14,126 bases of DNA, taken from Clostridiales bacterium. GTDB lineage: Bacteria > Bacillota > Peptococcia > Peptococcales > Peptococcaceae. The notes under the pieces were generated by a model. It searched no databases and was not told where the DNA came from. It worked only from the letters and a program-made list of their open reading frames with translations. The stretch covers positions 1-14,126 of the forward strand of contig QAKL01000040.1 in NCBI GenBank assembly GCA_003343815.1, written 5' to 3'. Shown piece by piece: positions 1 to 8,442 of the stretch; position 1 is the first letter of the stretch, and the number at the start of each line of letters is the position of its first letter. A program made the translations under genes and the position numbers.

Positions 1-1370
1 AGCAACGCGAGCGATTTTCATCCCGTTTGGGATTTATTCTCATCTCTGCCGGCTGCGCCATCGGTTTAGGCAATGTCTGGAGATTTCCCTATATCACCGG
101 GCAATACGGCGGCGCCGCTTTCGTCTTGGTGTATCTGCTTTTCTTGGTAATTTTGGGGATGCCGATCATGATTATGGAGTTTTCTGTCGGCCGTGCCAGC
201 CAAAAATCTGCCGCCAAAAGCTTTCATGTCTTAGAGCCTAAGGGCACAAAATGGCACTTGACCGGCTATGCGGCGATGGCAGGCAACTATTTATTAATGA
301 TGTTTTACACTACCGTCGGCGGCTGGATGCTCGCCTACGTCATGAAAATGCTTACCGGCGAATTTGTCGGATTAACTCCCGATGAAGTCGGTGGAGTGTT
401 TGATAACATGCTCGCTCAGCCAGGTTACATGACTGCCTGGATGATCGTCACCGTCTTGATCGGCTTTTTTGTTTGCAGTTTAGGTTTGCAAAAAGGCGTC
501 GAGCGCATCACCAAAGTAATGATGAGCTGCTTATTTATCATTTTGCTGGCGTTATGTATCCGCAGCATCACTCTGCCAGGCGCCGGCGAAGGCATAGCCT
601 TTTATTTAATTCCCGATTTTCACCGCATGGTCGAGGCAGGACTGGGCGAGGTAATCTTTGCCGCGATGGGGCAGGCATTCTTCACTTTAAGCTTGGGTAT
701 CGGCGCGATGTCGATTTTCGGCAGCTATATCAGCAAAGACCGCTCATTAACAGGCGAAACTTTGAGTATTTGCGCTTTGGATACCACGGTAGCTTTGTTG
801 GCAGGCTTGGTAATTATCCCAGCTTGCTTTGCTTTTGGAATCGATGCCGGACAAGGACCGGGATTAGTATTTGTCACTCTGCCCAATATTTTTAACCAAA
901 TGGCGGCAGGTCAGCTCTGGGGCGCATTATTCTTTATCTTTATGAGCTTTGCGGCTTTATCGACGATTATCGCCGTTTTTGAGAATATCATCAGCTTTGC
1001 CATGGATTTATGGGGCTGGGAGCGCAAAAAAGCCGTTGTTTTCAATGTAATTATGATTATCATTCTCTCGATGCCCTGCGTTTTAGGCTTCAATTTATGG
1101 AGCGATTTTGCGCCTTTGGGGGCAGGCTCCACCGTGCAGGATCTGGAGGACTTTATCGTTTCGAACAATCTGCTTCCGTTAGGCAGCTTGCTTTATTTAC
1201 TGTTCTGCACCAGCAAACACGGCTGGGGCTGGGATGATTTCATCACCGAAGCCGACAGCGGCGAGGGCTTGAAATTCCCAAAAGCTTTGCGTTTTTACTG
1301 CACCTACATTTTGCCATTAATCATTCTGTTTATCTTCGTCATGGGCTACTGGCAGAAATTTTTCGACTGA
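1..1370 (+). CDS. Sodium:neurotransmitter symporter (NSS/SNF) family transporter, 5'-truncated
   Basis: This is an inner-membrane transporter of the LeuT/MhsT fold that couples uptake of an amino acid or related solute to the sodium gradient. The open frame runs in from the left edge (QRERFSSRLGF...), so only a few N-terminal residues are missing; about 455 residues are visible, the usual bacterial size. The family signature GLGNVWRFPY lies in TM1, with the unwound-helix Asn that helps bind sodium; the preceding SAGCAIG has Cys where LeuT has Asn. About 11 hydrophobic segments can be counted, as in the shorter bacterial members. FFTLSLGIGAM matches TM6, and SFAALSTIIAVFE matches TM8. CALDTTVALLAG in TM7 has an acidic residue near the site that replaces chloride in chloride-independent members (inference). 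The substrate cannot be read from sequence. It converges on nfo and shares a terminator with it. Family assignment is firm. Confidence 0.95.
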   Translation, partial: QRERFSSRLGFILISAGCAIGLGNVWRFPYITGQYGGAAFVLVYLLFLVILGMPIMIMEFSVGRASQKSAAKSFHVLEPKGTKWHLTGYAAMAGNYLLMMFYTTVGGWMLAYVMKMLTGEFVGLTPDEVGGVFDNMLAQPGYMTAWMIVTVLIGFFVCSLGLQKGVERITKVMMSCLFIILLALCIRSITLPGAGEGIAFYLIPDFHRMVEAGLGEVIFAAMGQAFFTLSLGIGAMSIFGSYISKDRSLTGETLSICALDTTVALLAGLVIIPACFAFGIDAGQGPGLVFVTLPNIFNQMAAGQLWGALFFIFMSFAALSTIIAVFENIISFAMDLWGWERKKAVVFNVIMIIILSMPCVLGFNLWSDFAPLGAGSTVQDLEDFIVSNNLLPLGSLLYLLFCTSKHGWGWDDFITEADSGEGLKFPKALRFYCTYILPLIILFIFVMGYWQKFFD

Positions 1371-1382
1371 AAAATGTCTACG

Positions 1383-1420
1383 AAAAAAGCACCTTTTTGC
1401 AAAGGCGCTTTTTTATTTTA
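1383..1420. terminator. Rho-independent terminator shared by convergent transporter gene and nfo
   Basis: The stem is AAAAAAGC / GCTTTTTT (1383-1390 with 1407-1414) continued by CCTTT / AAAGG (1392-1396 with 1401-1405), with one A-C mismatch and a TTGC loop. It is flanked by A-runs on one side and T-runs on the other, so it can work in both directions. It starts 12 bases after the transporter stop and covers the nfo stop codon at 1413-1415. Confidence 0.85.
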
Positions 1421-2243
1421 CCCTGCGAAACTCTCGCAAAACTTCTATCTCTTTTTGCCAACCGTCAAGTTCATTCGGTGTTTCCAAAATAAGCGGTAGC
1501 TCTTTCGTCGAGGGGTGCGTGACGATATTTTTGAATGCTTCCAAACCTATCATGCCCTCACCCAAGCGCGCGTGGCGATCTTTATGCGCGCCTAAATCGA
1601 CCAGCGAATCATTCAGATGAATCGCTTTCACCCGCTCCGCGCCGAAATCCTGCGTGACTTTCTGCCACACATTATCCCAATCTCGCACATCGTAGCCTGC
1701 GGCAAATAAATGCGCCGTATCCAAACAAACACCTAAATTTGCGGCATTTAGCGTCTCCAGTACCTGTGATATTTCCGCAAAAGTGCTCCCAAGCTCACTG
1801 CCGCTTGCGCTCATCATTTCTAATAATAACGAAACCTCCTGCGGAGCCTCTGCTAATATTTCTCGAAGCGCCTCGATCAACCGCGCTAATCCCTGCTCGC
1901 GACCTGCTCCCGTATGCGCGCCGCTATGGACGACCAATAACTTTCCGCCCCACGCATCTACGCGGCGCAAATCCTCCTTTAGCGTCTGCACGCCAAATTC
2001 ACGCACGTCATCTTTCGCCGAGGCTAAATTAACCGTGTATGGTGCGTGCGCCACCCACGGACCGAAATTATGCTCTTGCACCCTCTTTTTAAACAATTCC
2101 ACCTCGGCTAAATCCAAAGCTTTCGCTTTGCCGCCGCGCGGATTGCGCGTGAAAATCTGCATCGTATCGGCATTTATACTTAAAGCGTGGTCAAGAGCCT
2201 TGTTCAAGCCCTTAGCCACGCTCATATGTGCTCCTATCGGCAT
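1413..2243 (-). CDS. nfo: Endonuclease IV (AP endonuclease)
   Basis: This zinc enzyme of base-excision repair cleaves the backbone 5' of abasic sites and trims blocked 3' ends. The 276-residue protein spans the AP endonuclease 2 TIM barrel. All nine trinuclear-zinc ligands known from E. coli Nfo can be placed: H66, H106, E142, D175, H178, H209, D222, H224 and E254. They lie in the motifs HAPYTVN, VVHSGAH, CLDTAHLFAAGYD, HLNDS, DRHARLGEG and LILETPN. The segment around E142 reads LLEMMSASGSELG rather than the E. coli ENTAGQGSNLG form, a common variant. The ATG has an AGGAG 6 bases upstream. It begins 9 bases after the YvlD-like gene ends and closes the secA-prfB-uvrC string, which suggests co-expression with nucleotide-excision repair. 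Function is secure. Confidence 0.97.
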   Translation of the reverse strand: MPIGAHMSVAKGLNKALDHALSINADTMQIFTRNPRGGKAKALDLAEVELFKKRVQEHNFGPWVAHAPYTVNLASAKDDVREFGVQTLKEDLRRVDAWGGKLLVVHSGAHTGAGREQGLARLIEALREILAEAPQEVSLLLEMMSASGSELGSTFAEISQVLETLNAANLGVCLDTAHLFAAGYDVRDWDNVWQKVTQDFGAERVKAIHLNDSLVDLGAHKDRHARLGEGMIGLEAFKNIVTHPSTKELPLILETPNELDGWQKEIEVLREFRRVK

Positions 2244-2252
2244 ATTATACTC

Positions 2253-2591
2253 CTATTTCAACAGCCAGCTTAAAATTGCGCTGACAACAGATAAAACGAC
2301 CGAACCCAAAAGCGCCGCAAAAAATCCGTCAACCGCAAAGCCCGACACCAGCGCCCCGACTATCATCAGCATGAAAGCATTGATGACAAAGGTAAATAAG
2401 CCTAACGTCAAAACATTTAAGGGCAATGTGAAAACCATCAAAATCGGGCGGATAATCGCATTTACGATACCCAACACCAGCGCCGCAATAATCGCGCCCC
2501 AAAAGCCGCTGGCATGGATCCCGTCGACCAAAGTCGCCGTCGCCATTAAAGCCATACCGTTAATCAAAAGTCTGACAATAAAATTTTTCAT
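2253..2591 (-). CDS. YvlD-like small membrane protein (phage holin family 4_2 / PF04020)
   Basis: This 112-residue, very hydrophobic protein has about four membrane helices (roughly 4-21, 29-52, 58-80, 88-110). The pattern GFWGAIIAALVLGIVNAIIRP, split by the family's conserved Asn-Ala and Arg-Pro, then LPLNVLTLGLFTFVINA, is typical of PF04020. That family is named after holins but is mostly chromosomal and of unknown role; B. subtilis YvlD belongs to it. No lysis gene lies nearby, so a holin role is unlikely. Its ATG overlaps the uvrC stop as ATGA (4-nt overlap), which implies translational coupling. Its stop lies 9 bases before nfo. Why it sits between two DNA-repair genes is unknown and may be incidental. 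Confidence 0.88.
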   Translation of the reverse strand: MKNFIVRLLINGMALMATATLVDGIHASGFWGAIIAALVLGIVNAIIRPILMVFTLPLNVLTLGLFTFVINAFMLMIVGALVSGFAVDGFFAALLGSVVLSVVSAILSWLLK

Positions 2592-4441
2592 ATCTTTCCA
2601 CCTGCTTTCTTTAATCTCGCCTGCAAATCTTGGTGAGTCTTTAAATATTCGTATATTTCCTCGGCCAAAACCTCACCGATCCCCTCGACCTCGGCTATTT
2701 CTTCCGCTGTGGCCTGCGTTATTTTCGTTAAGGAGCCGAAATGCCGCAAAAGTGCATTTTTTCTCTTCGCTCCCACTCCCGGAATATCATCTAAGACGGA
2801 CGCTAAATTGCGCTTGCCCCTGAGCGAGCGGTGAAAGGTGATCGCAAAGCGGTGCGCCTCGTCACGGATGCGCTGTACTAAATATAGCGCCTGCGAGTCC
2901 CGCGGCAGATATACGCCCTCGTCCTCATTTGGCAAAAAGAGAATCTCCTCTTTTTTCGCAAGTCCCGCGATCGGGATATCGTTATAACCCATTTCCGCCA
3001 AGGCTTTTAGCGCAAAAGCCAGCTGTCCCTTGCCGCCGTCCACGATAATCAAATCGGGATTATCCTTGGCAAATTTCACATCGGTATCCATATGCCCCAA
3101 ACGACGCAGTAAAACCTCGTTCATACTGGCAAAGTCATTCGGACCGATGACCGTTTTGATACGGAATTTGCGGTATTGATCCTTTTTCGCCTTGCCGTCG
3201 ACAAAAACTACCATCGAGGCGACGCTTTCCGTGCCTTGGGTATTGGAAATATCGTAGCACTCGATACGCTTGGGCAGGCGCGGCAAATGCAGTGCCGCTT
3301 GCAATTCAGCCAAAGCATCATTTAAGCGCTCACTGTCTGCCAAAGCGCGCTCGCGTTTCTTCAAAAGCTCCTCTTCGGCGTTGCGCACCACCAAATCCAC
3401 CAATTCCTTTTGCTGACCGCGCTTGGGCACAGTAAACTGTACCTTGCCGCCACGCTTTTCCGAGAGCCATGTTTGCAATATTTCTGCCTCACTGAGCTCC
3501 TCCTCCAGCAAAATATTAGGCGGGATAAACTGATTATCAAGATAAAACTGCTTGATAAACGCCGCCAAAATTTCCGCTTTACCGCCGTCAATAGCGTCAT
3601 GCAGGGCATAATTTTCGCGCCCGACGATTTTGCCTGCGCGGATAAAAAATATCTGCACGATGACCTCGTTTGCGCCCATTGCCAAGCCTAAGACATCCTT
3701 GTCATCATTTCCGGAAAGCACCGCCTTTTGGTCGTTGATCGCCCGCTCGATGCCGCGGATCTGGTCGCGCAAGCGCGCCGCCTGCTCAAAATGCAAATTT
3801 TCTGCCGCCTCATTCATTTGTTTAGTCAAATCAGCGAGCAACTCCTCATGCTTACCGTCGAAAAAATCGTTTATTTTCGCGATTAACTGAGCATAGTCTT
3901 CCTTAGAAATCTTGCCGCAGCACGGCGCATAGCAGCGTTTGATTTGATAATTGAGGCACGGGCGGTCATTGGTAAATGTCCGCTGCTTGCATACGCGAAA
4001 GGGAAATATGCTGCGCAATAATTCTAGCGTTTCTCTTAATACCGTCACTGACGGATATGGTCCGAAATATTTGCCGCCGTCTTTAATGTAGTTACGAGTG
4101 ATGATGACGCGCGGATAATCCTCATTGGTAATTTTCAAATACGGATAAGTTTTATCGTCCTTTAAACTGATGTTGTATTTCGGACGATATTTTTTGATCA
4201 AATTGCACTCTAAAACTAAAGCCTCAACCTCATTATCTACGATAATATACTCAAAATCGGCGATATTACGCACTAAAGCTTTAGTTTTTAAAGCATCTGG
4301 AGGAAGAGTTCGAAAATAGGAGCGCACGCGGTTTTTCAGATTTACCGCTTTGCCGACATAGATGATTGTACCGTCTTGATTTTTCATCAGATATACGCCA
4401 GGATTGTCCGGCAACGTCGCCAATTTATCGGCTATGCTCAC
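2588..4441 (-). CDS. uvrC: Excinuclease ABC subunit C (UvrC)
   Basis: UvrC makes both incisions around a lesion in nucleotide-excision repair after UvrA and UvrB load. The 617 residues show the complete architecture. The GIY-YIG nuclease is at about 12-90 (PGVYL with Y17, IIYVGKA with Y28, R38). A cysteine set C151, C162, C170, C174 matches the spacing of the iron-sulfur cluster found in E. coli UvrC. A UVR UvrB-binding helix pair lies near 198-233, followed by the RNase H-like nuclease with the probable catalytic triad D397 (CYDISN), D468 (IIVDGGKGQ) and H530 (RDEAHRF). Two helix-hairpin-helix motifs follow near 551-598 (DIPGVGAKRK, VEGIGEVLAEEI). The start is GTG, chosen because AGGAGGAG sits just upstream. 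That site begins right after the prfB stop (16-nt gap). The stop overlaps the downstream membrane gene. Confidence 0.98.
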   Translation of the reverse strand: MSIADKLATLPDNPGVYLMKNQDGTIIYVGKAVNLKNRVRSYFRTLPPDALKTKALVRNIADFEYIIVDNEVEALVLECNLIKKYRPKYNISLKDDKTYPYLKITNEDYPRVIITRNYIKDGGKYFGPYPSVTVLRETLELLRSIFPFRVCKQRTFTNDRPCLNYQIKRCYAPCCGKISKEDYAQLIAKINDFFDGKHEELLADLTKQMNEAAENLHFEQAARLRDQIRGIERAINDQKAVLSGNDDKDVLGLAMGANEVIVQIFFIRAGKIVGRENYALHDAIDGGKAEILAAFIKQFYLDNQFIPPNILLEEELSEAEILQTWLSEKRGGKVQFTVPKRGQQKELVDLVVRNAEEELLKKRERALADSERLNDALAELQAALHLPRLPKRIECYDISNTQGTESVASMVVFVDGKAKKDQYRKFRIKTVIGPNDFASMNEVLLRRLGHMDTDVKFAKDNPDLIIVDGGKGQLAFALKALAEMGYNDIPIAGLAKKEEILFLPNEDEGVYLPRDSQALYLVQRIRDEAHRFAITFHRSLRGKRNLASVLDDIPGVGAKRKNALLRHFGSLTKITQATAEEIAEVEGIGEVLAEEIYEYLKTHQDLQARLKKAGGKI

Positions 4442-4457
4442 TTTTTTTCTCCTCCTA

Positions 4458-5574
4458 TTATTCGGCGACGCGCTTCGCCGCCTGCTGTTTCAAATATGCG
4501 GTGATAAAGTCGTCAATATCGCCGTCCATGACCGCTTGGACGTTGCCTTTTTCGACGTTAGTGCGGTGATCTTTGACCATGCTGTACGGGTGAAAGACAT
4601 AGGAGCGGATCTGACTGCCCCAGCCGATATCCTGCTGCTCGCCGTGAAGAGCTGCCATTTCTTTCTCATGCTCTTTTATCTTCAATTCGACTAATTTACT
4701 GACTAACATCTTCATCGCCGTAGCACGGTTTTGAATCTGCGAGCGCTCGTTTTGGCACTGGACGACGACACCTGTCGGGATATGCGTAATACGCACTGCC
4801 GAGTCGGTCGTATTGATATGCTGCCCGCCGGCACCTGTCGAGCGATAGGTGTCGATACGCAAATCTTTCGGATCTATTTCGATCGAATCATCGTGCTCGA
4901 CCTCCGGCATTACTTCCAGGGCCGCAAAGGACGTGTGGCGTCGCCCCGACGCGTCAAAAGGCGAAATACGCACCAGACGGTGTACCCCGCGCTCGGCTTT
5001 TAAATAACCGAAAGCGTTTTCGCCTTTGATAAGCAAAGTTACACTCTTGATTCCCGCTTCCTCTCCTGCCAGATAATCAAGCACCGTCACGCCGTAATGA
5101 TGATTTTCTGCCCAGTGGACATACATGCGGTAAAGCATTTCTGCCCAGTCCTGTCCCTCGGTGCCACCTGCCCCGGGGTGAATGGAAATAATTGCGTTAT
5201 TAGCGTCATATTCGCCGTTTAAAAGCGTTTCCAGCTCGAAAGCCTGCAATTCTTTCATCATCGGATTCAAACTGTCTGCAGTCTCCTGCCATAATTCCTC
5301 GTCGTCGCCGGATTCCTTCGCCATTTCATAATAAGTTTCGCAGTCCTCAAGCATCCCCTTTACTTCATTGAAACGCTCAATTTTGCTGCGCAAAGAAGTA
5401 ATCTGCTGCATAATTTTCTGCGCATTGTCCGGATCGTCCCAAAAATCCGCCGCAGCGCTTAATTCTTCTAATTCTTTAATCTTCTTTTCTCTGGTAGCGA
5501 AGTCAAAGAGACTCCCTCAAATCTTTTAGGATTGCTCTGGCTTCCTCCAGAGTCTTTTTAATCTCGAAATCCAT
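4458..5574 (-). CDS. prfB: Peptide chain release factor 2, made by +1 programmed frameshift
   Basis: RF2 ends translation at UGA and UAA. The gene is in two frames. The first runs from the ATG at 5574-5572 for 23 codons (MDFEIKKTLEEA...) to an in-frame TGA at 5505-5503. The second frame continues in +1 from GAC (5504-5502) to the TAA at 4458, giving about 371 residues in total, the normal RF2 size. The junction AGG GAG TCT CTT TGA C is the classic autoregulatory site: a Shine-Dalgarno-like element 3 bases before CTT, then TGA followed by C. The decoding tripeptide SPF falls at about 204-206, and the catalytic GGQ at about 249-251 in STGAGGQHIN. A simple ATG-to-stop call would start at 5411 and lose the N-terminal domain. 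It lies 52 bases after secA, a common Bacillota pairing. Confidence 0.97.
5500..5521 (-). promoter_or_regulatory. prfB programmed +1 frameshift site
   Basis: On the minus strand this region contains the internal ribosome-binding-like GAGGGAG, then TCT, the slippery codon CTT, and TGA with a following C. When RF2 is scarce the ribosome pauses at the poor UGAC stop and slips +1, so RF2 controls its own synthesis. The mechanism is established in E. coli; here it is inferred from exact correspondence of the elements and from the way the two open frames join. Confidence 0.95.
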
Positions 5575-5626
5575 AAAGTCACATCCTTAAAATAATATAT
5601 TTATGCTCAAATTAAAATGATATTTT

Positions 5627-8143
5627 CTACTCATTGCGCCCGCAGCAATTTTTATATTTTTTGCCGCTGCCGCAGGGGCAGGGATCGTTGCGCCCGACTT
5701 TTTCTTTATTCACTTTCGGCTGTTTTTTTGCCGGAGTCTCATCGCCGTGCGTCGCATTTAAAATATCGGTGCGCTCTTTGGGTTTTTCGACTACCTGCAC
5801 TTTGATACGGTACATCATCGAAACAGTATCCTGCTGGATATCGTAAATCATCGCTTGGAAAGCATCGAAAGCCTCATTTTTGTATTCGATCAAAGGATTA
5901 TGCTGACCGTAAGCACGGAGATAAATACCCTGGCGCAGCTGATCCATCGCGTCCAAATGATCCATCCATTTAGTGTCGACATTTTTTAATAACACCATGC
6001 GCTCCAAACTACGCATCATTTCGCTGCCCAGCTCTTCCTCGCGCTCATCGTAGCGCAAATGCGCCGCATTTTTCAAATACTCGCGCACATCCTCAGCAGT
6101 CATTTCCGTTACCTTATCGCGCGGCACGCTGTGGGCAATATCAAAAATATCGGCATAGCTTTGATCCAAACTGTCCAAATTCCAACTTTCCGGATAAACG
6201 TCCTCACCGGCTACACGAGTGACTAATTCATCGACAACCTTATCAACCATAGTCATGATATTATCCTTGACATCCTGCTCCATCAATACTTCGCGGCGCT
6301 CACCGTAGATGATCTCACGCTGTTTATTCATGACATCGTCATACTCCAAGACGTGCTTACGAGCCTCAAAGTTGCGGCTCTCGACGCGTTTCTGCGCATT
6401 TTCGATACTTTTGGAAATCATTTTATTCTCGATCGGCATATCGTCATCCATACCGATTTTGTCCATCATGCCCGCGATATTGTCCGAGCCGAATCGACGC
6501 ATCAAATCATCCTCTAAGGAAATATAAAACTGCGTCGTACCCGGATCTCCCTGACGACCGCTACGACCACGGAGCTGATTATCAATACGGCGGGACTCAT
6601 GGCGCTCGGTGCCGATGATGTACAAGCCGCCCAATTCCTTTACACCCTCGCCGAGCACGATATCAGTACCGCGACCTGCCATATTAGTCGCAATAGTAAC
6701 CGCGCCCCACTCTCCGGCTTTCGCGATAATTTCTGCTTCCTGCTCGTGGAATTTCGCATTTAGGACATTATGCTTGATACCCTTGCGGCGAATAACATCA
6801 CTTAAAAGCTCGGAAATTTCGATCGAAACCGTACCGACCAAAACAGGCTGACCTTTTTTGTGCAATTCCTCGACCATATCGGCGACGGCTTTATATTTAC
6901 CCATGCGCGTACGGTACACGATATCGGGCTTATCAACGCGAATGACCGGCCTATTAGTCGGGATCTGCACCACATCCATGCCATAAATAGCACGGAACTC
7001 GTCCTCCTCTGTTTTCGCCGTACCGGTCATACCTGCCAATTTATGATACATACGAAAATAATTCTGGAAAGTAATCGTTGCTAAAGTTTGCGATTCTTTT
7101 TCGATATTGACACCCTCTTTAGCCTCGATCGCCTGATGCAAACCCTCGCTGTAGCGGCGGCCGAACATCAAACGCCCTGTAAATTCGTCGACGATGATGA
7201 CCTCGCCGTCTTTCACTACATAGTCGCGGTCGCGCTTCATGATAACCTGCGCTTTTAAGGCTTGGTTAACATGATGGCTTAACTCCATATTGCTTTCGTC
7301 TGCTAAATTTTCTACGCCCAAAAGCTTTTCCATATGCGCGACGCCCTCTTCGGTCAAAGTGACGTTTTTCTGCTTTTCATCGACGGTGTAATCTACATCT
7401 GCCTCCAAGCGCGTGATTAATTTCGCGACAGTTTTATATAATTCACGCGGTTTCGCGGCTGCACCGGAAATAATTAGCGGCGTGCGCGCCTCGTCGATCA
7501 AAATACTGTCAACCTCGTCGACCAAGGCAAAATTTAATTCACGCTGCACCATATTATCCATCTGCATAACCATATTATCACGCAGATAGTCAAAACCGAA
7601 CTCATTATTAGTACCGTAGGTAATATCGGCAGCATAGGCTTCCTTACGCTGGGCAAAATCAAGCCCATGGACGATCAGACCGACCGACATGCCCAGAAAA
7701 TTATATAACTGCCCCATCTGCTCGCTGTCGCGGGTCGCCAAATAATCATTGACTGTGATCAGATGTACACCTTTTCCGGTTAAAGCATTCAAATAAAGTG
7801 GTAGCGTAGCCACCAGAGTTTTACCTTCACCGGTTTTCATCTCGGAAATACGCCCCTGATGCAGGACGATACCGCCCATTAACTGCACATCGAAATGCCG
7901 CATCCCCAAGACACGCTTGGACGCTTCTCTTACCACGGCAAAAGCCTCGACCAACAAATCATCCAAAGTCTCGCCTTTAGCCAAACGTGCCTTAAACTCT
8001 GCCGTTTTGCCCTTTAACTCCTCATCAGACAAACTCTCCATCTGAGGTTCAAGCGCATTAATTTTGTCGACAGTTTTTTGTAACTTCTTTATATCCTTTT
8101 TATTATCATCGCTAAACTTTTTAAACAATACTTCAATACCCAC
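5627..8143 (-). CDS. secA: Preprotein translocase ATPase SecA
   Basis: SecA is the cytoplasmic motor that drives unfolded preproteins through the SecYEG channel. The protein is about 838 residues and complete. Walker A MKTGEGKT is near residues 102-109, and Walker B VDEVD with DEARTPLIISG near 208-226. The second nucleotide-binding domain carries TNMAGRGTDI and GRSGRQGDPG. The zinc-binding SEC-C tail is NDPCPCGSGKKYKNCC, the SecB/ribosome contact region. I chose the GTG at 8143-8141 because AAGGGG lies 8 bases upstream. The open frame extends three codons further to a GTG at 8152, but that codon lies inside this ribosome binding site. It is the first gene of the leftward string with prfB, uvrC, the YvlD-like gene and nfo, and is divergent from hpf. 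Confidence 0.98.
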   Translation of the reverse strand: MGIEVLFKKFSDDNKKDIKKLQKTVDKINALEPQMESLSDEELKGKTAEFKARLAKGETLDDLLVEAFAVVREASKRVLGMRHFDVQLMGGIVLHQGRISEMKTGEGKTLVATLPLYLNALTGKGVHLITVNDYLATRDSEQMGQLYNFLGMSVGLIVHGLDFAQRKEAYAADITYGTNNEFGFDYLRDNMVMQMDNMVQRELNFALVDEVDSILIDEARTPLIISGAAAKPRELYKTVAKLITRLEADVDYTVDEKQKNVTLTEEGVAHMEKLLGVENLADESNMELSHHVNQALKAQVIMKRDRDYVVKDGEVIIVDEFTGRLMFGRRYSEGLHQAIEAKEGVNIEKESQTLATITFQNYFRMYHKLAGMTGTAKTEEDEFRAIYGMDVVQIPTNRPVIRVDKPDIVYRTRMGKYKAVADMVEELHKKGQPVLVGTVSIEISELLSDVIRRKGIKHNVLNAKFHEQEAEIIAKAGEWGAVTIATNMAGRGTDIVLGEGVKELGGLYIIGTERHESRRIDNQLRGRSGRQGDPGTTQFYISLEDDLMRRFGSDNIAGMMDKIGMDDDMPIENKMISKSIENAQKRVESRNFEARKHVLEYDDVMNKQREIIYGERREVLMEQDVKDNIMTMVDKVVDELVTRVAGEDVYPESWNLDSLDQSYADIFDIAHSVPRDKVTEMTAEDVREYLKNAAHLRYDEREEELGSEMMRSLERMVLLKNVDTKWMDHLDAMDQLRQGIYLRAYGQHNPLIEYKNEAFDAFQAMIYDIQQDTVSMMYRIKVQVVEKPKERTDILNATHGDETPAKKQPKVNKEKVGRNDPCPCGSGKKYKNCCGRNE

Positions 8144-8189
8144 AAAAAGCACCCCTTCAATAAGATTTGGTGAAACCTACATACAGTTA

Positions 8190-8218
8190 ATCATATAACA
8201 AAACAGGCTAAAAAACAA
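8190..8218 (-). promoter_or_regulatory. Candidate sigma-70 type promoter for secA operon
   Basis: On the minus strand TTGTTT (8218-8213) and TATGAT (8195-8190) are separated by 17 bases, a fair -35 and a good -10 box (5 of 6). It lies about 40 bases upstream of the secA ribosome binding site. The rest of 8144-8442 is AT-rich and holds no gene. Confidence 0.55.
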
Positions 8219-8348
8219 GAGATTTCCGGAAAATTTATCTATTCGCTCCGAAAATAACTACTATTTTTATCCTATATCTTGTAATTTATTTCTACTTCAA
8301 AGGTAAATATATTTGCTTTAAACCTATATTAAAATTTTATAAAAATCA

Positions 8349-8377
8349 TTTACTTTTCTCCATGAATGTGCTATAAT
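8349..8377 (+). promoter_or_regulatory. Extended -10 promoter of hpf
   Basis: TTTACT (8349-8354), a 17-base spacer and a perfect TATAAT (8372-8377) preceded by TGC, the extended -10 form. Transcription should begin near 8384, giving a leader of about 60 bases to the hpf ATG. Confidence 0.75.
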
Positions 8378-8390
8378 ATTGTTAGAAAGA

Positions 8391-8406
8391 TGAAAGATAT
8401 CTTTCA
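8391..8406. promoter_or_regulatory. Perfect 16-bp palindrome just after the hpf transcription start
   Basis: TGAAAGATATCTTTCA is an uninterrupted self-complementary 16-mer at about +8 to +23 of the predicted hpf transcript. The position suits a repressor operator. With no loop it would fold less well as RNA. The binding protein is not known. Confidence 0.5.
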
Positions 8407-8442
8407 AGAGATTCACAATTGATTTACAAAGGAGAGATTTTT

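Noticed and set aside
473..895. Frame inside the transporter gene on the same strand
   Set aside because: Out-of-frame shadow, Arg/His-rich, fully inside a clear NSS transporter.
2253..2591. Phage remnant suggested by the 'holin family' name
   Set aside because: PF04020 proteins are mostly chromosomal; no endolysin, structural or integrase gene is nearby and the gene is locked in a housekeeping operon.
1783..2823. A 346-codon open frame on the plus strand across nfo, the YvlD-like gene and uvrC
   Set aside because: It is antisense to three well-supported genes, has no ribosome binding site, and its translation is low-complexity (Ser/Ala/Pro/Lys-rich) with no recognisable domain.
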